Assembly: GCA_903847205.1 (NCBI GenBank)
Contig: CAINDA010000045.1
Span: 248,001-312,000, forward strand
Source of the DNA: an uncultured Bacteroidota bacterium
Lineage (GTDB): Bacteria; Bacteroidota; Bacteroidia; 2-12-FULL-35-15
DNA: 64,000 nt
Direction: 5' to 3'
Below, piece after piece: positions 36,733 through 44,290 of this stretch. The translations under genes were made by a program, and so were the position numbers. Under the pieces are notes generated by a model. The model saw only the letters and a list, made by a program, of their open reading frames with translations. It ran no database searches and was not told where the DNA came from. Every line of letters begins with the position of its first letter. Within the stretch, counting starts at the first letter, position 1.

Positions 36733-37599
36733 ATGTCAAGAATTATCAAATCAGGACTTATTCAAATGAGCCTTCCAATGACTGAAGGCGAAGGAACCAT
36801 CAAAGAAATCTGCGATGCAATGGTGCAGAAGCACATTCCGTATATCGAGGAAGCGGGAAAAAAAGGAGTTCAGATTTTATGTCTTCAGGAAATATTTAAT
36901 ACACCTTATTTCTGTCCCGGGCAGGATAAAAAATGGTATGCTTCAGCAGAGTCAGTACCGGGGCCTACTACAGACCTTATGGCAACTTATGCTAAAAAAT
37001 ACAACATGGTAATTATTGTTCCGATTTATGAAAAGGAGCAGGAAGGCGTTTTATATAACACAGCTGCAGTGATTGATGCAGACGGTACATATCTTGGAAA
37101 ATACAGAAAAAATCACATTCCGCAGACATCAGGTTTCTGGGAAAAGTTTTTCTTCAAACCGGGAAACTTAGGCTATCCAGTGTTTCAGACAAAATATGCG
37201 AAAATTGGGGTTTACATTTGTTACGACAGGCATTTTCCTGACGGTGCAAGATGCCTTGGATTAAATGGCGCTGAGATAGTTTACAATCCTTCAGCAACAG
37301 TTCAGGGATTATCGCAATACTTATGGAAACTGGAGCAGCCGGCACATGCAGCAGCGAATGGTTATTTTATGGGATGTATCAACAGGGTAGGTATGGAAAA
37401 ACCTTGGAACCTAGGAAAGTTTTATGGCAACTCTTATTTCGTTGATCCTCGCGGGCAGATATTTGCATGTGCTTCTGAAGATAAAGATGAATTATTAATT
37501 GCTGAATTCGATCTTGATATGATTGAGGAAGTAAGGGGTACATGGCAGTTTTACAGAGACAGAAGACCTGAAACGTATGGAAGATTAACTGAACTTTAA
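36733..37599 (+). CDS. Beta-ureidopropionase-like nitrilase-superfamily hydrolase
   Basis: A 288-residue carbon-nitrogen hydrolase. The catalytic triad is visible: Glu53 in CLQEIFNTPYF, Lys126 in LGKYRKNHIP and Cys163 in VYICYDRHFPDGAR. In this cluster, next to dihydropyrimidinase and PreTA, the expected reaction is hydrolysis of N-carbamoyl-beta-alanine to beta-alanine, CO2 and ammonia, the third step of reductive pyrimidine degradation. NPYFC-type and RHFPDGAR segments match beta-alanine synthases more than aliphatic nitrilases. The start is supported by the A-rich leader and the family N-terminus. A close alternative is N-carbamoylputrescine amidase. Confidence 0.9.
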   Translation: MSRIIKSGLIQMSLPMTEGEGTIKEICDAMVQKHIPYIEEAGKKGVQILCLQEIFNTPYFCPGQDKKWYASAESVPGPTTDLMATYAKKYNMVIIVPIYEKEQEGVLYNTAAVIDADGTYLGKYRKNHIPQTSGFWEKFFFKPGNLGYPVFQTKYAKIGVYICYDRHFPDGARCLGLNGAEIVYNPSATVQGLSQYLWKLEQPAHAAANGYFMGCINRVGMEKPWNLGKFYGNSYFVDPRGQIFACASEDKDELLIAEFDLDMIEEVRGTWQFYRDRRPETYGRLTEL

Positions 37600-37663
37600 T
37601 TTTAAAATAAATTTTTTCTGTTCTGATTATTTTCTTGAAACGAAATTATGATCGGAATAATTG

Positions 37664-37678
37664 CCCCTTGAAAAGGGG
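37664..37678. repeat. CCCCTT-GAA-AAGGGG hairpin in a G-rich intergenic repeat
   Basis: A short perfect hairpin followed by GGAGGGGGG. C/G-rich palindromes of this sort recur between genes in Bacteroidota genomes. It sits between the beta-ureidopropionase and MaoC-like genes and could be a transcript-stability or processing element. Confidence 0.5.
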
Positions 37679-37761
37679 GGAGGGGGGATTAAGATGAATG
37701 CCCCTTATTTACTGCACTTCAAAGAGTACTATAAATATAAAAACTATAAAAATAAAAGTAT

Positions 37762-38211
37762 ATGGAAACGGCAAAACATTTAAAAATCGGCGATAAAACT
37801 CAGTTTTCAAAATCAATATCAGAAGAGGAAGTTACTGTTTTTGCAAAAATTTCCGGCGATGATAACCCCATTCATCTTAATGGAGAATATGCGAAAAATA
37901 GTATTTTTAAACAGAAAATAGTTCATGGTTTTTTAGCCGGCAGCTTAATTTCGGCAGCAATAGGAAAAAATCTTCCGGGAAACGGCACCATTTATCTGAA
38001 CCAGACAATGAAATTTCTTGCTCCTGTATTCATGAATGAAACAATTACAGCTTATATCGAAGTGATTGATTTTCCTAAAGGAAACCAAGTGCTGCTGAGT
38101 ACAATCTGCAAGAACCAGGATCAAAAAATTGTTATCGACGGCACTGCATTGGTGATTGCTCCAAAAGATATTATTTTGGTTAAACAAGAAACCACAACTG
38201 CAGCCGTTTAG
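37762..38211 (+). CDS. MaoC-like (R)-specific enoyl-CoA hydratase
   Basis: A 149-residue hot-dog-fold protein. The R-hydratase motif is intact: SGDDNPIHLNGEYA, with catalytic Asp33 and His38, then VHGFLAGSLISAAIG. PhaJ-type enzymes of this length hydrate trans-2-enoyl-CoA to (R)-3-hydroxyacyl-CoA. Its presence inside the pyrimidine cluster is unusual. One reading is that it handles an acrylyl-CoA or 3-hydroxypropionyl-CoA-type step of beta-alanine breakdown, but this is inference. It may simply be an unrelated neighbour in the same transcription direction. Confidence 0.85.
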   Translation: METAKHLKIGDKTQFSKSISEEEVTVFAKISGDDNPIHLNGEYAKNSIFKQKIVHGFLAGSLISAAIGKNLPGNGTIYLNQTMKFLAPVFMNETITAYIEVIDFPKGNQVLLSTICKNQDQKIVIDGTALVIAPKDIILVKQETTTAAV

Positions 38212-38288
38212 TAAATAAATTATAAATTAAGAATTGCCTTAAAAGTCTTATCGTTACGGAGATTTAGAGGGGCTTCAAATTTTAAAAT

Positions 38289-39629
38289 ATGTCAATCCAA
38301 AACAACCGTTTATCAAAAGAAATTTTTGCAGAAAATTTTTCTGATGTTCATCCGCCTTTCGAACATGCCGAAGGTGCTGCTATTGAGGCCGACAGATGTA
38401 TTAACTGCTACGATGCACCATGTACTAAATCCTGCCCTACCAGCATTGATGTTCCTTTATTTATTAAACAGATTTCATCTGGAAATATAAGAGGGTCGGC
38501 GCGTACTATTCTTTCTTCAAACATCATGGGCGGTGCCTGTTCAAAAGTATGCCCTGTTGAAAAATTATGTGAAGGTTCATGCGTTTATAATCTGCTTGAA
38601 GAGGAACCTATTGCTATTGCTAAGCTGCAACGCTATGCAGCTGAAAAAGCAATTAAAGAAAATTGGAAACTATTTGAACGCAAACCTTCTAATGGAAAAA
38701 AAGTTGCTGTTGTAGGTGCCGGTCCTGCCGGATTAGCCTGTGCACATGCACTTTCATTACAAGGGGTAGATGTAACTATTTTTGAAAAAGAAGAAAAAAG
38801 CGGTGGTTTAATGACTTATGGAGTTGCCGCTTACAAGGTTACTCCAGAGTTCTGTAAAGAGGAAACGGATTATATTCTTTCGCTAGGAGGTATTGATGTT
38901 CAGTACAAAAAGGAGTTGGGTAAGGATATTACACTTGTTGGATTGCAGCAGAAATTTGATGCCGTGTTTTTGGGAATAGGAGTGGGGATAGCACGTTCAT
39001 TGGATATTCCCGGTGAAGAACTGGATGGAGTTGTTGATGCGATTTCATTTATTTATGATTTACGTACTAACGATTATTCGAAGATTGCAGTAGGCGATAA
39101 GGTTGCCGTAATCGGTATGGGAATGACAGCAATTGATGTTGCAACTCAGTCGAAAAGGCTTGGGGCAAAAGAAGTGACCATGATTTACCGCCGTACTGAG
39201 GACGAAAAACCTTGCACTGATGTAGAACTTGATTTAGCTAAACTCGACGGCTGTTCTTTTATCTGGCTTGCAAGTCCTAAAGAAATTATCGGCGAAAACG
39301 GTAAAGTAAAAAAATTGGTCTGCAGTAAAATGAAGCTTGGAGATCCCGATGCTTCGGGCAGAAGAGCGCCTGTAGATACCGGTGAAACATTTACAATTGA
39401 TGTGGACATGGTAATTAAAGCAGCAGGACAGATTCCATTTGAAGAGCTAGTAAACAAATCATCAGTACAAAATAAAAGCGGGAAAATTGCAATCAATAAT
39501 AAATCAGAAACAAATCTTAAGGGAGTGTTTGCCGGAGGCGATTCTGTTAATGGCGGCAAAGAAGTTGTTGATGCTGTTCAAGCCGGAAAAGACGGTGCGA
39601 AAGGGATTCTAGAATACTTGGGTCTGTAA
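38289..39629 (+). CDS. preT: NAD-dependent dihydropyrimidine dehydrogenase subunit PreT
   Basis: A 446-residue flavoprotein related to the small subunit of glutamate synthase. Eight Cys at 37, 40, 45, 49 and 84, 88, 94, 98 (RCINCYDAPCTKSCP and CSKVCPVEKLCEGSC) bind two Fe-S clusters. VAVVGAGPAGLACA near 139-152 binds FAD and KVAVIGMGMTAIDVA binds NAD(P)H. The C-terminus has the family GVFAGGDSVNGG flavin motif. PreT passes electrons to PreA, encoded next, to reduce uracil or thymine. The two genes are separated by 176 bp containing an inverted-repeat element. Confidence 0.93.
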   Translation: MSIQNNRLSKEIFAENFSDVHPPFEHAEGAAIEADRCINCYDAPCTKSCPTSIDVPLFIKQISSGNIRGSARTILSSNIMGGACSKVCPVEKLCEGSCVYNLLEEEPIAIAKLQRYAAEKAIKENWKLFERKPSNGKKVAVVGAGPAGLACAHALSLQGVDVTIFEKEEKSGGLMTYGVAAYKVTPEFCKEETDYILSLGGIDVQYKKELGKDITLVGLQQKFDAVFLGIGVGIARSLDIPGEELDGVVDAISFIYDLRTNDYSKIAVGDKVAVIGMGMTAIDVATQSKRLGAKEVTMIYRRTEDEKPCTDVELDLAKLDGCSFIWLASPKEIIGENGKVKKLVCSKMKLGDPDASGRRAPVDTGETFTIDVDMVIKAAGQIPFEELVNKSSVQNKSGKIAINNKSETNLKGVFAGGDSVNGGKEVVDAVQAGKDGAKGILEYLGL

Positions 39630-39633
39630 AAAA

Positions 39634-39792
39634 ATCTCCCGCAGATATCGCAGATTTTCGCAGATTTTAGAAATCCAACGAATCTGAAAAAACTAGTTAT
39701 ATCATTTTCAAATTTATTAATAAAAGCAAATAATTTAATAGCAGCTATACTCAATCTTTTATCAGCGAAAATTCGCGAGATCTGCGAGAAAC
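39634..39792. repeat. Inverted repeat of ATCTGCG type between preT and preA
   Basis: The stretch 39634-39665 and the complement of 39761-39792 match at 25 of 32 positions. The left arm also contains three tandem CGCAGAT units. The two arms lie about 95 bases apart, so the RNA could fold into a long stem, or the whole could be a miniature element. CGCAGAT repeats are widespread in Bacteroidota intergenic DNA as I recall. Confidence 0.6.
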
Positions 39793-39805
39793 AAAAACAA
39801 AAATT

Positions 39806-41074
39806 ATGGCAAATTTACAATCGAGCTTCCTGGGAATAAAATCGCCCAATCCTTTTTGGTTAGCATCTGCACCGCCGACCGATAAAAAAACAAATGTCAT
39901 TCGCGCTTTTGAAGCGGGTTGGGGAGGAGTTGTTTGGAAAACACTTGGTTCACAAGTAAAAAATGTTTCCTCACGTTATTCTGCAATGAATTATAACGGC
40001 AGAAAAGCAGTTGGTTTCAATAATATAGAACTTATTTCTGACCGGCCTTTGGATATTAATTTAAAGGAAATTGCCGAAGTATTAAAATTGTTCCCGGACC
40101 GTGCCATGATTGTTTCGCTGATGGCGGATAACGACAGAAAAAGCTGGCACGAATTGGTTAAAAAAGCCCAGGACACCGGCGCTCACGGATTAGAATTAAA
40201 TTTCGGCTGTCCGCATGGAATGGTTGAAAGAGGTATGGGCGCTGCTGTTGGGCAGGATCCTGAAATTGCAAAAATGGTAGTTGAGTGGGTAATGGAAGCG
40301 GCGCAGATACCTGTAATAACTAAGCTTACCCCAAACGTTCACTCTGTTGTTCCTGGCGGCATAGCTGCTATAGAAGGTGGAACAAACGGGCTTTCCCTTA
40401 TTAATACTATACAATCAGTTACAGGAATTGACTTAGATACACTTGTTCCGAATCCGAATGTCGGCGGTCAGTCCGTTTACGGCGGATACTGTGGACCGGC
40501 AGTAAAACCAATTGCATTAAAAATGCTTACTACGCTTGCCCAGAATGGGAAAACGCGTAAAACACCAATATCAGGAATAGGCGGGATTACAACCTGGAAA
40601 GATGCTGTAGAATTTATGCTGCTTGGTGCAAGCAATGTGCAGGTATGCACTGCTGCAATGATTTACGGTTTCAAAATCATTACCGATTTATGCGACGGAA
40701 TGAGTAACTGGATGGATGAAAAAGGATATAGAAACATTAATGATTTTGTAGGTTTATCTGTTCCTAAAATTACGAAATGGGAAGAACTCGATATCAATTT
40801 TCATATTGTTGCAAATATAAATCAGGATAAATGTATTCACTGTGGATTGTGTTATATTTCATGTGAAGACACTTCGCATCAATCGATTTCAATTGAAAGA
40901 GGAAACCCATACAATAATTACACAATTAAAGAAGAAGAGTGTGTAGGCTGCAATTTATGCAAGATTGTTTGTCCGGTTAACGATTGCATTACCATGGTAG
41001 AGCAAAGGAAAGGCGATGAGTACCTTAACTGGATTGAATATCAAAAAAGAGGACTTCCTTTGAACGATCATTAA
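39806..41074 (+). CDS. preA: NAD-dependent dihydropyrimidine dehydrogenase subunit PreA
   Basis: A 422-residue protein with an FMN-binding dihydroorotate-dehydrogenase-like barrel (residues about 1-310: SFLGIKSPNPFWLASAPPTD, GLELNFGCPHGMVERGMGAA, ISGIGGITTWKDAVEFMLLG). A C-terminal two-cluster ferredoxin domain follows (CIHCGLCYISCED and CVGCNLCKIVCPVND). With PreT it catalyses the first, NADH-linked reduction of uracil/thymine to the dihydropyrimidines. It is the last gene of the cluster. The active-site loop Cys in NFGCPHG is kept. No aminotransferase for beta-alanine is nearby. Confidence 0.94.
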   Translation: MANLQSSFLGIKSPNPFWLASAPPTDKKTNVIRAFEAGWGGVVWKTLGSQVKNVSSRYSAMNYNGRKAVGFNNIELISDRPLDINLKEIAEVLKLFPDRAMIVSLMADNDRKSWHELVKKAQDTGAHGLELNFGCPHGMVERGMGAAVGQDPEIAKMVVEWVMEAAQIPVITKLTPNVHSVVPGGIAAIEGGTNGLSLINTIQSVTGIDLDTLVPNPNVGGQSVYGGYCGPAVKPIALKMLTTLAQNGKTRKTPISGIGGITTWKDAVEFMLLGASNVQVCTAAMIYGFKIITDLCDGMSNWMDEKGYRNINDFVGLSVPKITKWEELDINFHIVANINQDKCIHCGLCYISCEDTSHQSISIERGNPYNNYTIKEEECVGCNLCKIVCPVNDCITMVEQRKGDEYLNWIEYQKRGLPLNDH

Positions 41075-41099
41075 TAGTAAAAAGAATATCTAAAAATAA

Positions 41100-41111
41100 A
41101 TGTATGTACAT
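41100..41111. promoter_or_regulatory. Palindrome-like ATGTATGTACAT, candidate MarR auto-operator
   Basis: It differs in one central base from the perfect palindrome at 9187 and 41635. It lies just upstream of the -33 position of the marR promoter. This suggests autoregulation by MarR, which is common in the family. Confidence 0.45.
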
Positions 41112-41136
41112 ATAATGTTTGTGTATTTAATTTTAT

Positions 41137-41144
41137 TATCTTTG
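41137..41144 (+). promoter_or_regulatory. Candidate -7 element TATCTTTG for marR
   Basis: This is an exact TAnnTTTG match 20 bases before the ATG at 41165. A TTTG at 41118-41121 is 15 bases upstream, slightly short for a -33 partner. Confidence 0.5.
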
Positions 41145-41164
41145 ATGTAGTTAATTTAAATCAA

Positions 41165-41614
41165 ATGGAAATCGGGAAGGAAATAAAGCAGAAAAAATTT
41201 AAAAGCGAGCATCAAAAAATGCTTATCAATATTTTTTTTACAAGCAGCTGGCTTGGCTCTAAACATGCCTGCACAATTAAACCTTACAGCATTTCATCCC
41301 AGCAGTTTAATATTTTGAGAATTCTGCGGGGGCAGTATCCAAAACCTGCAACCGTAAATTTATTGATTGACAGGATGCTTGATAAAAATTCTAACGCTTC
41401 CAGGCTGGTTGAAAAATTAAGATTAAAAAAATTAGTTGAAAGAGCAGTTTGTTGTGAAGACAGAAGAGCTGTAAACGTAGCGATTACTCAAAAAGGGCTG
41501 GATTTATTAATAGAATTGGATAAACAGGAATCAGCTTTTATTAAAGAATTAAAAACGATATCTGAAAAAGAAGCGGAGCAGATTAATTTACTGCTTGATA
41601 AATTAAGAGGCTGA
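41165..41614 (+). CDS. MarR-family transcriptional regulator
   Basis: A 149-residue winged-helix protein. The helix-turn-helix is around residues 40-80 (ISSQQFNILRILRGQYPKPA, VNLLIDRMLDKNSNASRLVE) and the wing is LRLKKLVERAVCCEDRRAVN, with the family D-R-R-A motif. A dimerisation helix ends the protein. A pair of adjacent Cys (V-C-C-E) in the wing could sense oxidants, but this is inference. It is followed by yceI, whose promoter holds a matching palindrome, so yceI is the most likely target. MarR-yceI pairs are frequent in Bacteroidota. Confidence 0.93.
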   Translation: MEIGKEIKQKKFKSEHQKMLINIFFTSSWLGSKHACTIKPYSISSQQFNILRILRGQYPKPATVNLLIDRMLDKNSNASRLVEKLRLKKLVERAVCCEDRRAVNVAITQKGLDLLIELDKQESAFIKELKTISEKEAEQINLLLDKLRG

Positions 41615-41634
41615 AAATTTTTTTATTTGAATAT

Positions 41635-41646
41635 ATGTATATACAT
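41635..41646. promoter_or_regulatory. Perfect palindrome ATGTATATACAT in the yceI promoter
   Basis: It is identical to the site before the Rieske gene. It lies between a TTTG at 41626-41629 and a TAGTTG (imperfect -7) at 41647, so a bound protein would block RNA polymerase. It is the best-placed candidate repressor site in the set. Confidence 0.55.
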
Positions 41647-41693
41647 TAGTTGTATAGAATGATAATTAATAATTAAACTAAAAAAACCAAAAA

Positions 41694-42245
41694 ATGGAAA
41701 CAATCACAAAAAATGATGTAAAAACATGGTCGCTTGACCCATCACATTCAACTGTTCACTTTTCAGTGAAACACATGGTAATTGCTCAGGCAAAAGGTTC
41801 TTTTACAAATTACACGCTTAAGGCAGAAACAAATGGACTTGATTTTGCAGACGCAAAAATAGAACTTGAAATAGATGTAAAGAGTATCAATACTGGTGCA
41901 GTTGACAGAGACAATCATCTTCGTGCTGCCGATTTTTTTGATGTAGAAAAGTTTCCGGCAATAAAGTTTGTTTCAAAATCAATGACTAAGATCAATGACG
42001 AAGAGTACAAACTTACCGGAGATATAACTATTAAAGGAATTACTAAAACGATTGATTTTAAAGTAATTTACGGCGGTCAGATCATTGACCCTTGGGGAAA
42101 TGTCCGCGCAGGATTTACAATTGATGGGTCGGTCGACCGCTTTGATTTCGGTTTAAACTGGAATACCCTTCTGGAGGCTGGTCATGCAATGCTTGGTAAA
42201 ATTGTTAAACTTCAGGCAGAAATTGAAATCGTTACACCTAAATAA
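41694..42245 (+). CDS. YceI-family protein
   Basis: A 183-residue lipocalin-like beta-barrel of the YceI family: WSLDPSHSTVHFSVKHMVIA, AKIELEIDVKSINTG, RDNHLRAADFFDVEKFPAIK, GDITIKGITKTIDF and MLGKIVKLQAEIEIV. The family binds isoprenoid or fatty-acyl ligands. There is no signal peptide, so this copy is probably cytoplasmic, which is common in Bacteroidota. It lies 79 bp after marR, with its own probable operator. A hairpin follows the gene. Confidence 0.92.
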   Translation: METITKNDVKTWSLDPSHSTVHFSVKHMVIAQAKGSFTNYTLKAETNGLDFADAKIELEIDVKSINTGAVDRDNHLRAADFFDVEKFPAIKFVSKSMTKINDEEYKLTGDITIKGITKTIDFKVIYGGQIIDPWGNVRAGFTIDGSVDRFDFGLNWNTLLEAGHAMLGKIVKLQAEIEIVTPK

Positions 42246-42360
42246 TTTTTGATTTAAATTGTATGGATTCAATACCTATATTTGGCTGATCAGAGGATGC
42301 TGATTTAAATATTAATAATAAAGTTGCCGTACATATTTTAGGAATTGAATTTTAATCATA

Positions 42361-42416
42361 AAACGTAAATGCTGTATCGCGTATTTTGGCTCGATAAAAT
42401 AACGGCATTTACGTTT
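42361..42416 (+). terminator. 12-bp perfect stem-loop after yceI
   Basis: AAACGTAAATGC (42361-42372) pairs with GCATTTACGTTT (42405-42416). The loop itself has a short TATCG/CGATA stem. There is only a weak T-run afterwards, so it may be a terminator or a processing/stability element between yceI and the next gene. Confidence 0.6.
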
Positions 42417-42466
42417 AGATTAAAATTTTAATAAACTTTAAAACGAAACCTGTTAAATATTTTAAC

Positions 42467-42763
42467 ATGAAAAACTACATGGTCTGCATACAGCTTCCTT
42501 CGGAATTAACGGAGGATTTTATTTCAAGAATTCCCAAACAGCGCCTGCTGATTGATGAATTGATGGGCGAAGGAAAAATTCTTCACTACTCCCTTGCATT
42601 AAGCCGTTCCAAATTGTGGGTTACGGTTGCAGCAAAGTCAGAAAAAAAAGCAATGGAAATTATTAATTCCTTTCCTCTGATTGATTATATGAAACCGGAA
42701 ATTTTTGAACTGGCATTTCATAACGGCATTTCAACTGAATTGCCTAAATTGATAATGAACTAA
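42467..42763 (+). CDS. YCII/muconolactone-isomerase-like small protein
   Basis: A 98-residue protein with a ferredoxin-like dimeric alpha/beta-barrel pattern: MKNYMVCIQLPSELTEDF, RLLIDELMGEGKILHYSLAL, KLWVTVAAKSEKKAMEIINS and YMKPEIFELAFHN. This fits YCII-related or muconolactone-isomerase-like proteins. It is followed 17 bp later by a pirin gene, so the two are likely co-transcribed. The substrate is unknown. Confidence 0.6.
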   Translation: MKNYMVCIQLPSELTEDFISRIPKQRLLIDELMGEGKILHYSLALSRSKLWVTVAAKSEKKAMEIINSFPLIDYMKPEIFELAFHNGISTELPKLIMN

Positions 42764-42780
42764 CGACTAAAAAAATAAAA

Positions 42781-43491
42781 ATGAAAACTGTTTTTCATAA
42801 AGCTACTGATAGGGGACATGCTGATCATGGCTGGCTGAATGCGCATCACTCCTTCAGTTTTGCAAGTTATCATGACCCTCGCAAGGTTCATTTTGGTTTG
42901 CTGCGAGTATTAAATGATGATATTGTTGCACCTGGAATGGGTTTTGGGACTCATCCCCATGATAACATGGAAATTGTGACAATTCCATTGAAAGGAGCAT
43001 TAGAACATCGCGACAGCATGGGGAATATCGGAGTGATTCATCCGCATGAAATACAGGCGATGAGCGCTGGAAGCGGAATAACACATTCAGAATACAACCA
43101 TTCGAAAACAGAAGAAATAAATTTATTGCAGATTTGGGTATTCCCTAAAGAGCGTAATATTACTCCCCGTTATGATCAGGGTGTATTTACAGAGGAAGAA
43201 AAAAACGGAAAATTTAAAACCATTGTGGCGCCCATAAAATCGGACGATGTAATGTGGATTAACCAGGATGCCTATTTTTCTTTGGGGAAATTTAAAACAG
43301 GTAGCTCTGTAGATTATAAGATCAAGAATAAAGGAAACGGAGCTTATGTTTTTGTAATTGAAGGCAGCGCGCTAATTGCTGATCAAGTGCTGGAAAGACG
43401 TGATGCCATTGGATTATGGGAAACCGATAATTTTAAAATTGATATTTCGAAAGATACAGAAATCCTGGTGATTGATGTACCCATGAATTAA
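42781..43491 (+). CDS. Pirin-family protein (quercetin-dioxygenase-like cupin)
   Basis: A 236-residue bicupin. The metal site is complete: His58 and His60 in GTHPHDNMEIVTIPLKG, and His102 and Glu104 in SGITHSEYNH, the same pattern as in E. coli YhhW, which has quercetinase activity. The N-terminal HHSFSFASYHDP and RVLNDD are typical. Family members act as redox-sensing or flavonoid-cleaving proteins. Placement after marR-yceI suggests a stress-response group. A strong terminator follows. Confidence 0.92.
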   Translation: MKTVFHKATDRGHADHGWLNAHHSFSFASYHDPRKVHFGLLRVLNDDIVAPGMGFGTHPHDNMEIVTIPLKGALEHRDSMGNIGVIHPHEIQAMSAGSGITHSEYNHSKTEEINLLQIWVFPKERNITPRYDQGVFTEEEKNGKFKTIVAPIKSDDVMWINQDAYFSLGKFKTGSSVDYKIKNKGNGAYVFVIEGSALIADQVLERRDAIGLWETDNFKIDISKDTEILVIDVPMN

Positions 43492-43495
43492 AATG

Positions 43496-43530
43496 AAAAA
43501 TCCTGCTTATAAGTATTAGGCAGGATTTTT
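43496..43530 (+). terminator. Intrinsic terminator after the pirin gene
   Basis: AAAAATCCTGC pairs perfectly with GCAGGATTTTT around a 13-base loop, and the stem ends in a T-run. It lies five bases after the pirin stop. Confidence 0.9.
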
Positions 43531-43640
43531 TACTCTCAAAATACTCTCCTTAAAAGAGAAAAGTAGTCCTTCTTTTCTCAATGGATCACTGGAAATTATT
43601 GTTTGTAAGTGATTTTACAGCAGTTCAAAATGTTGAATCG

Positions 43641-43656
43641 TCTTCACGTGTGAAGA
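43641..43656. promoter_or_regulatory. Short palindrome TCTTCAC-GT-GTGAAGA
   Basis: Seven-base arms with a two-base centre in the 256-bp gap before the next gene, about 85 bases upstream of a TAATTTTG (43741-43748) that fits the -7 consensus. It may be an operator or a small hairpin. No known factor is suggested. Confidence 0.3.
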
Positions 43657-43787
43657 TCAGATCATCTGGTATTTTCGTGAGCCAAAAAGTCATCTAAATT
43701 CAATTCCTTCCGCCAATTAGTCCATGACTGAGATCATTTTTAATTTTGGAATAAATTTTGACATTTGAGAGCCGAAAATCTAATGAG

Positions 43788-44207
43788 ATGATAAAACGTG
43801 AATTTCTGAAGAGACAATTGGAAGAATTAGGACGTGACTTAGAAAAAGTAATTGCCAGCATTCAAAATTTAAAAGAGCAGGGGAAATTTATTGAAGGAAT
43901 TGATATGGTTCAGAATAGTTTAGGAAGCATATTTGATTTAAGTATAGAAAAGGTTTTATCCATGCTGCCTGATAATTTTCCGGAAAGATTGCTAAAAGAA
44001 AAGAAGTTAACTCCTGTTCATTTAAGTTACTTGGGAGATATATTATTCGCAGCTTCTGAGTTATATGATGATGAAGGCGAAACAGAGAAGGTTAAATTGC
44101 TGCATAATAAAATTTTATCTGTTTTCAATTATATAAATGAAACAGAAAAAACATTTTCATCATCCAGAAATAACAAAATCGAAATCATAAAAAGGACTTG
44201 GAATTGA
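43788..44207 (+). CDS. DUF6483-like helical protein
   Basis: The ATG at 43788 (MIKREFLKRQLEELGRDLEK) is preferred over a TTG at 43758 because it matches the typical start of this family. The protein is about 139 residues, all helical, with FIEGIDMVQNSLGSIFDLSI, then MLPDNFPERLLKEKKLTPVH and a helical-repeat end rich in Glu/Lys. It resembles DUF6483-type proteins, but the match is from memory. It is cytoplasmic. It precedes clpB by 83 bp in the same direction. Confidence 0.6.
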   Translation: MIKREFLKRQLEELGRDLEKVIASIQNLKEQGKFIEGIDMVQNSLGSIFDLSIEKVLSMLPDNFPERLLKEKKLTPVHLSYLGDILFAASELYDDEGETEKVKLLHNKILSVFNYINETEKTFSSSRNNKIEIIKRTWN

Positions 44208-44290
44208 GTATTATTATAAATGAAAAATATGCGTGACTAATGACCCAATGACCAATGTACAATTTGCAAATGAAATTAAACTAACAAATT

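Noticed and set aside
43758..43787. TTG start for the DUF6483-like gene
   Set aside because: It lies right after a candidate -7 element; the ATG at 43788 matches the expected family start.
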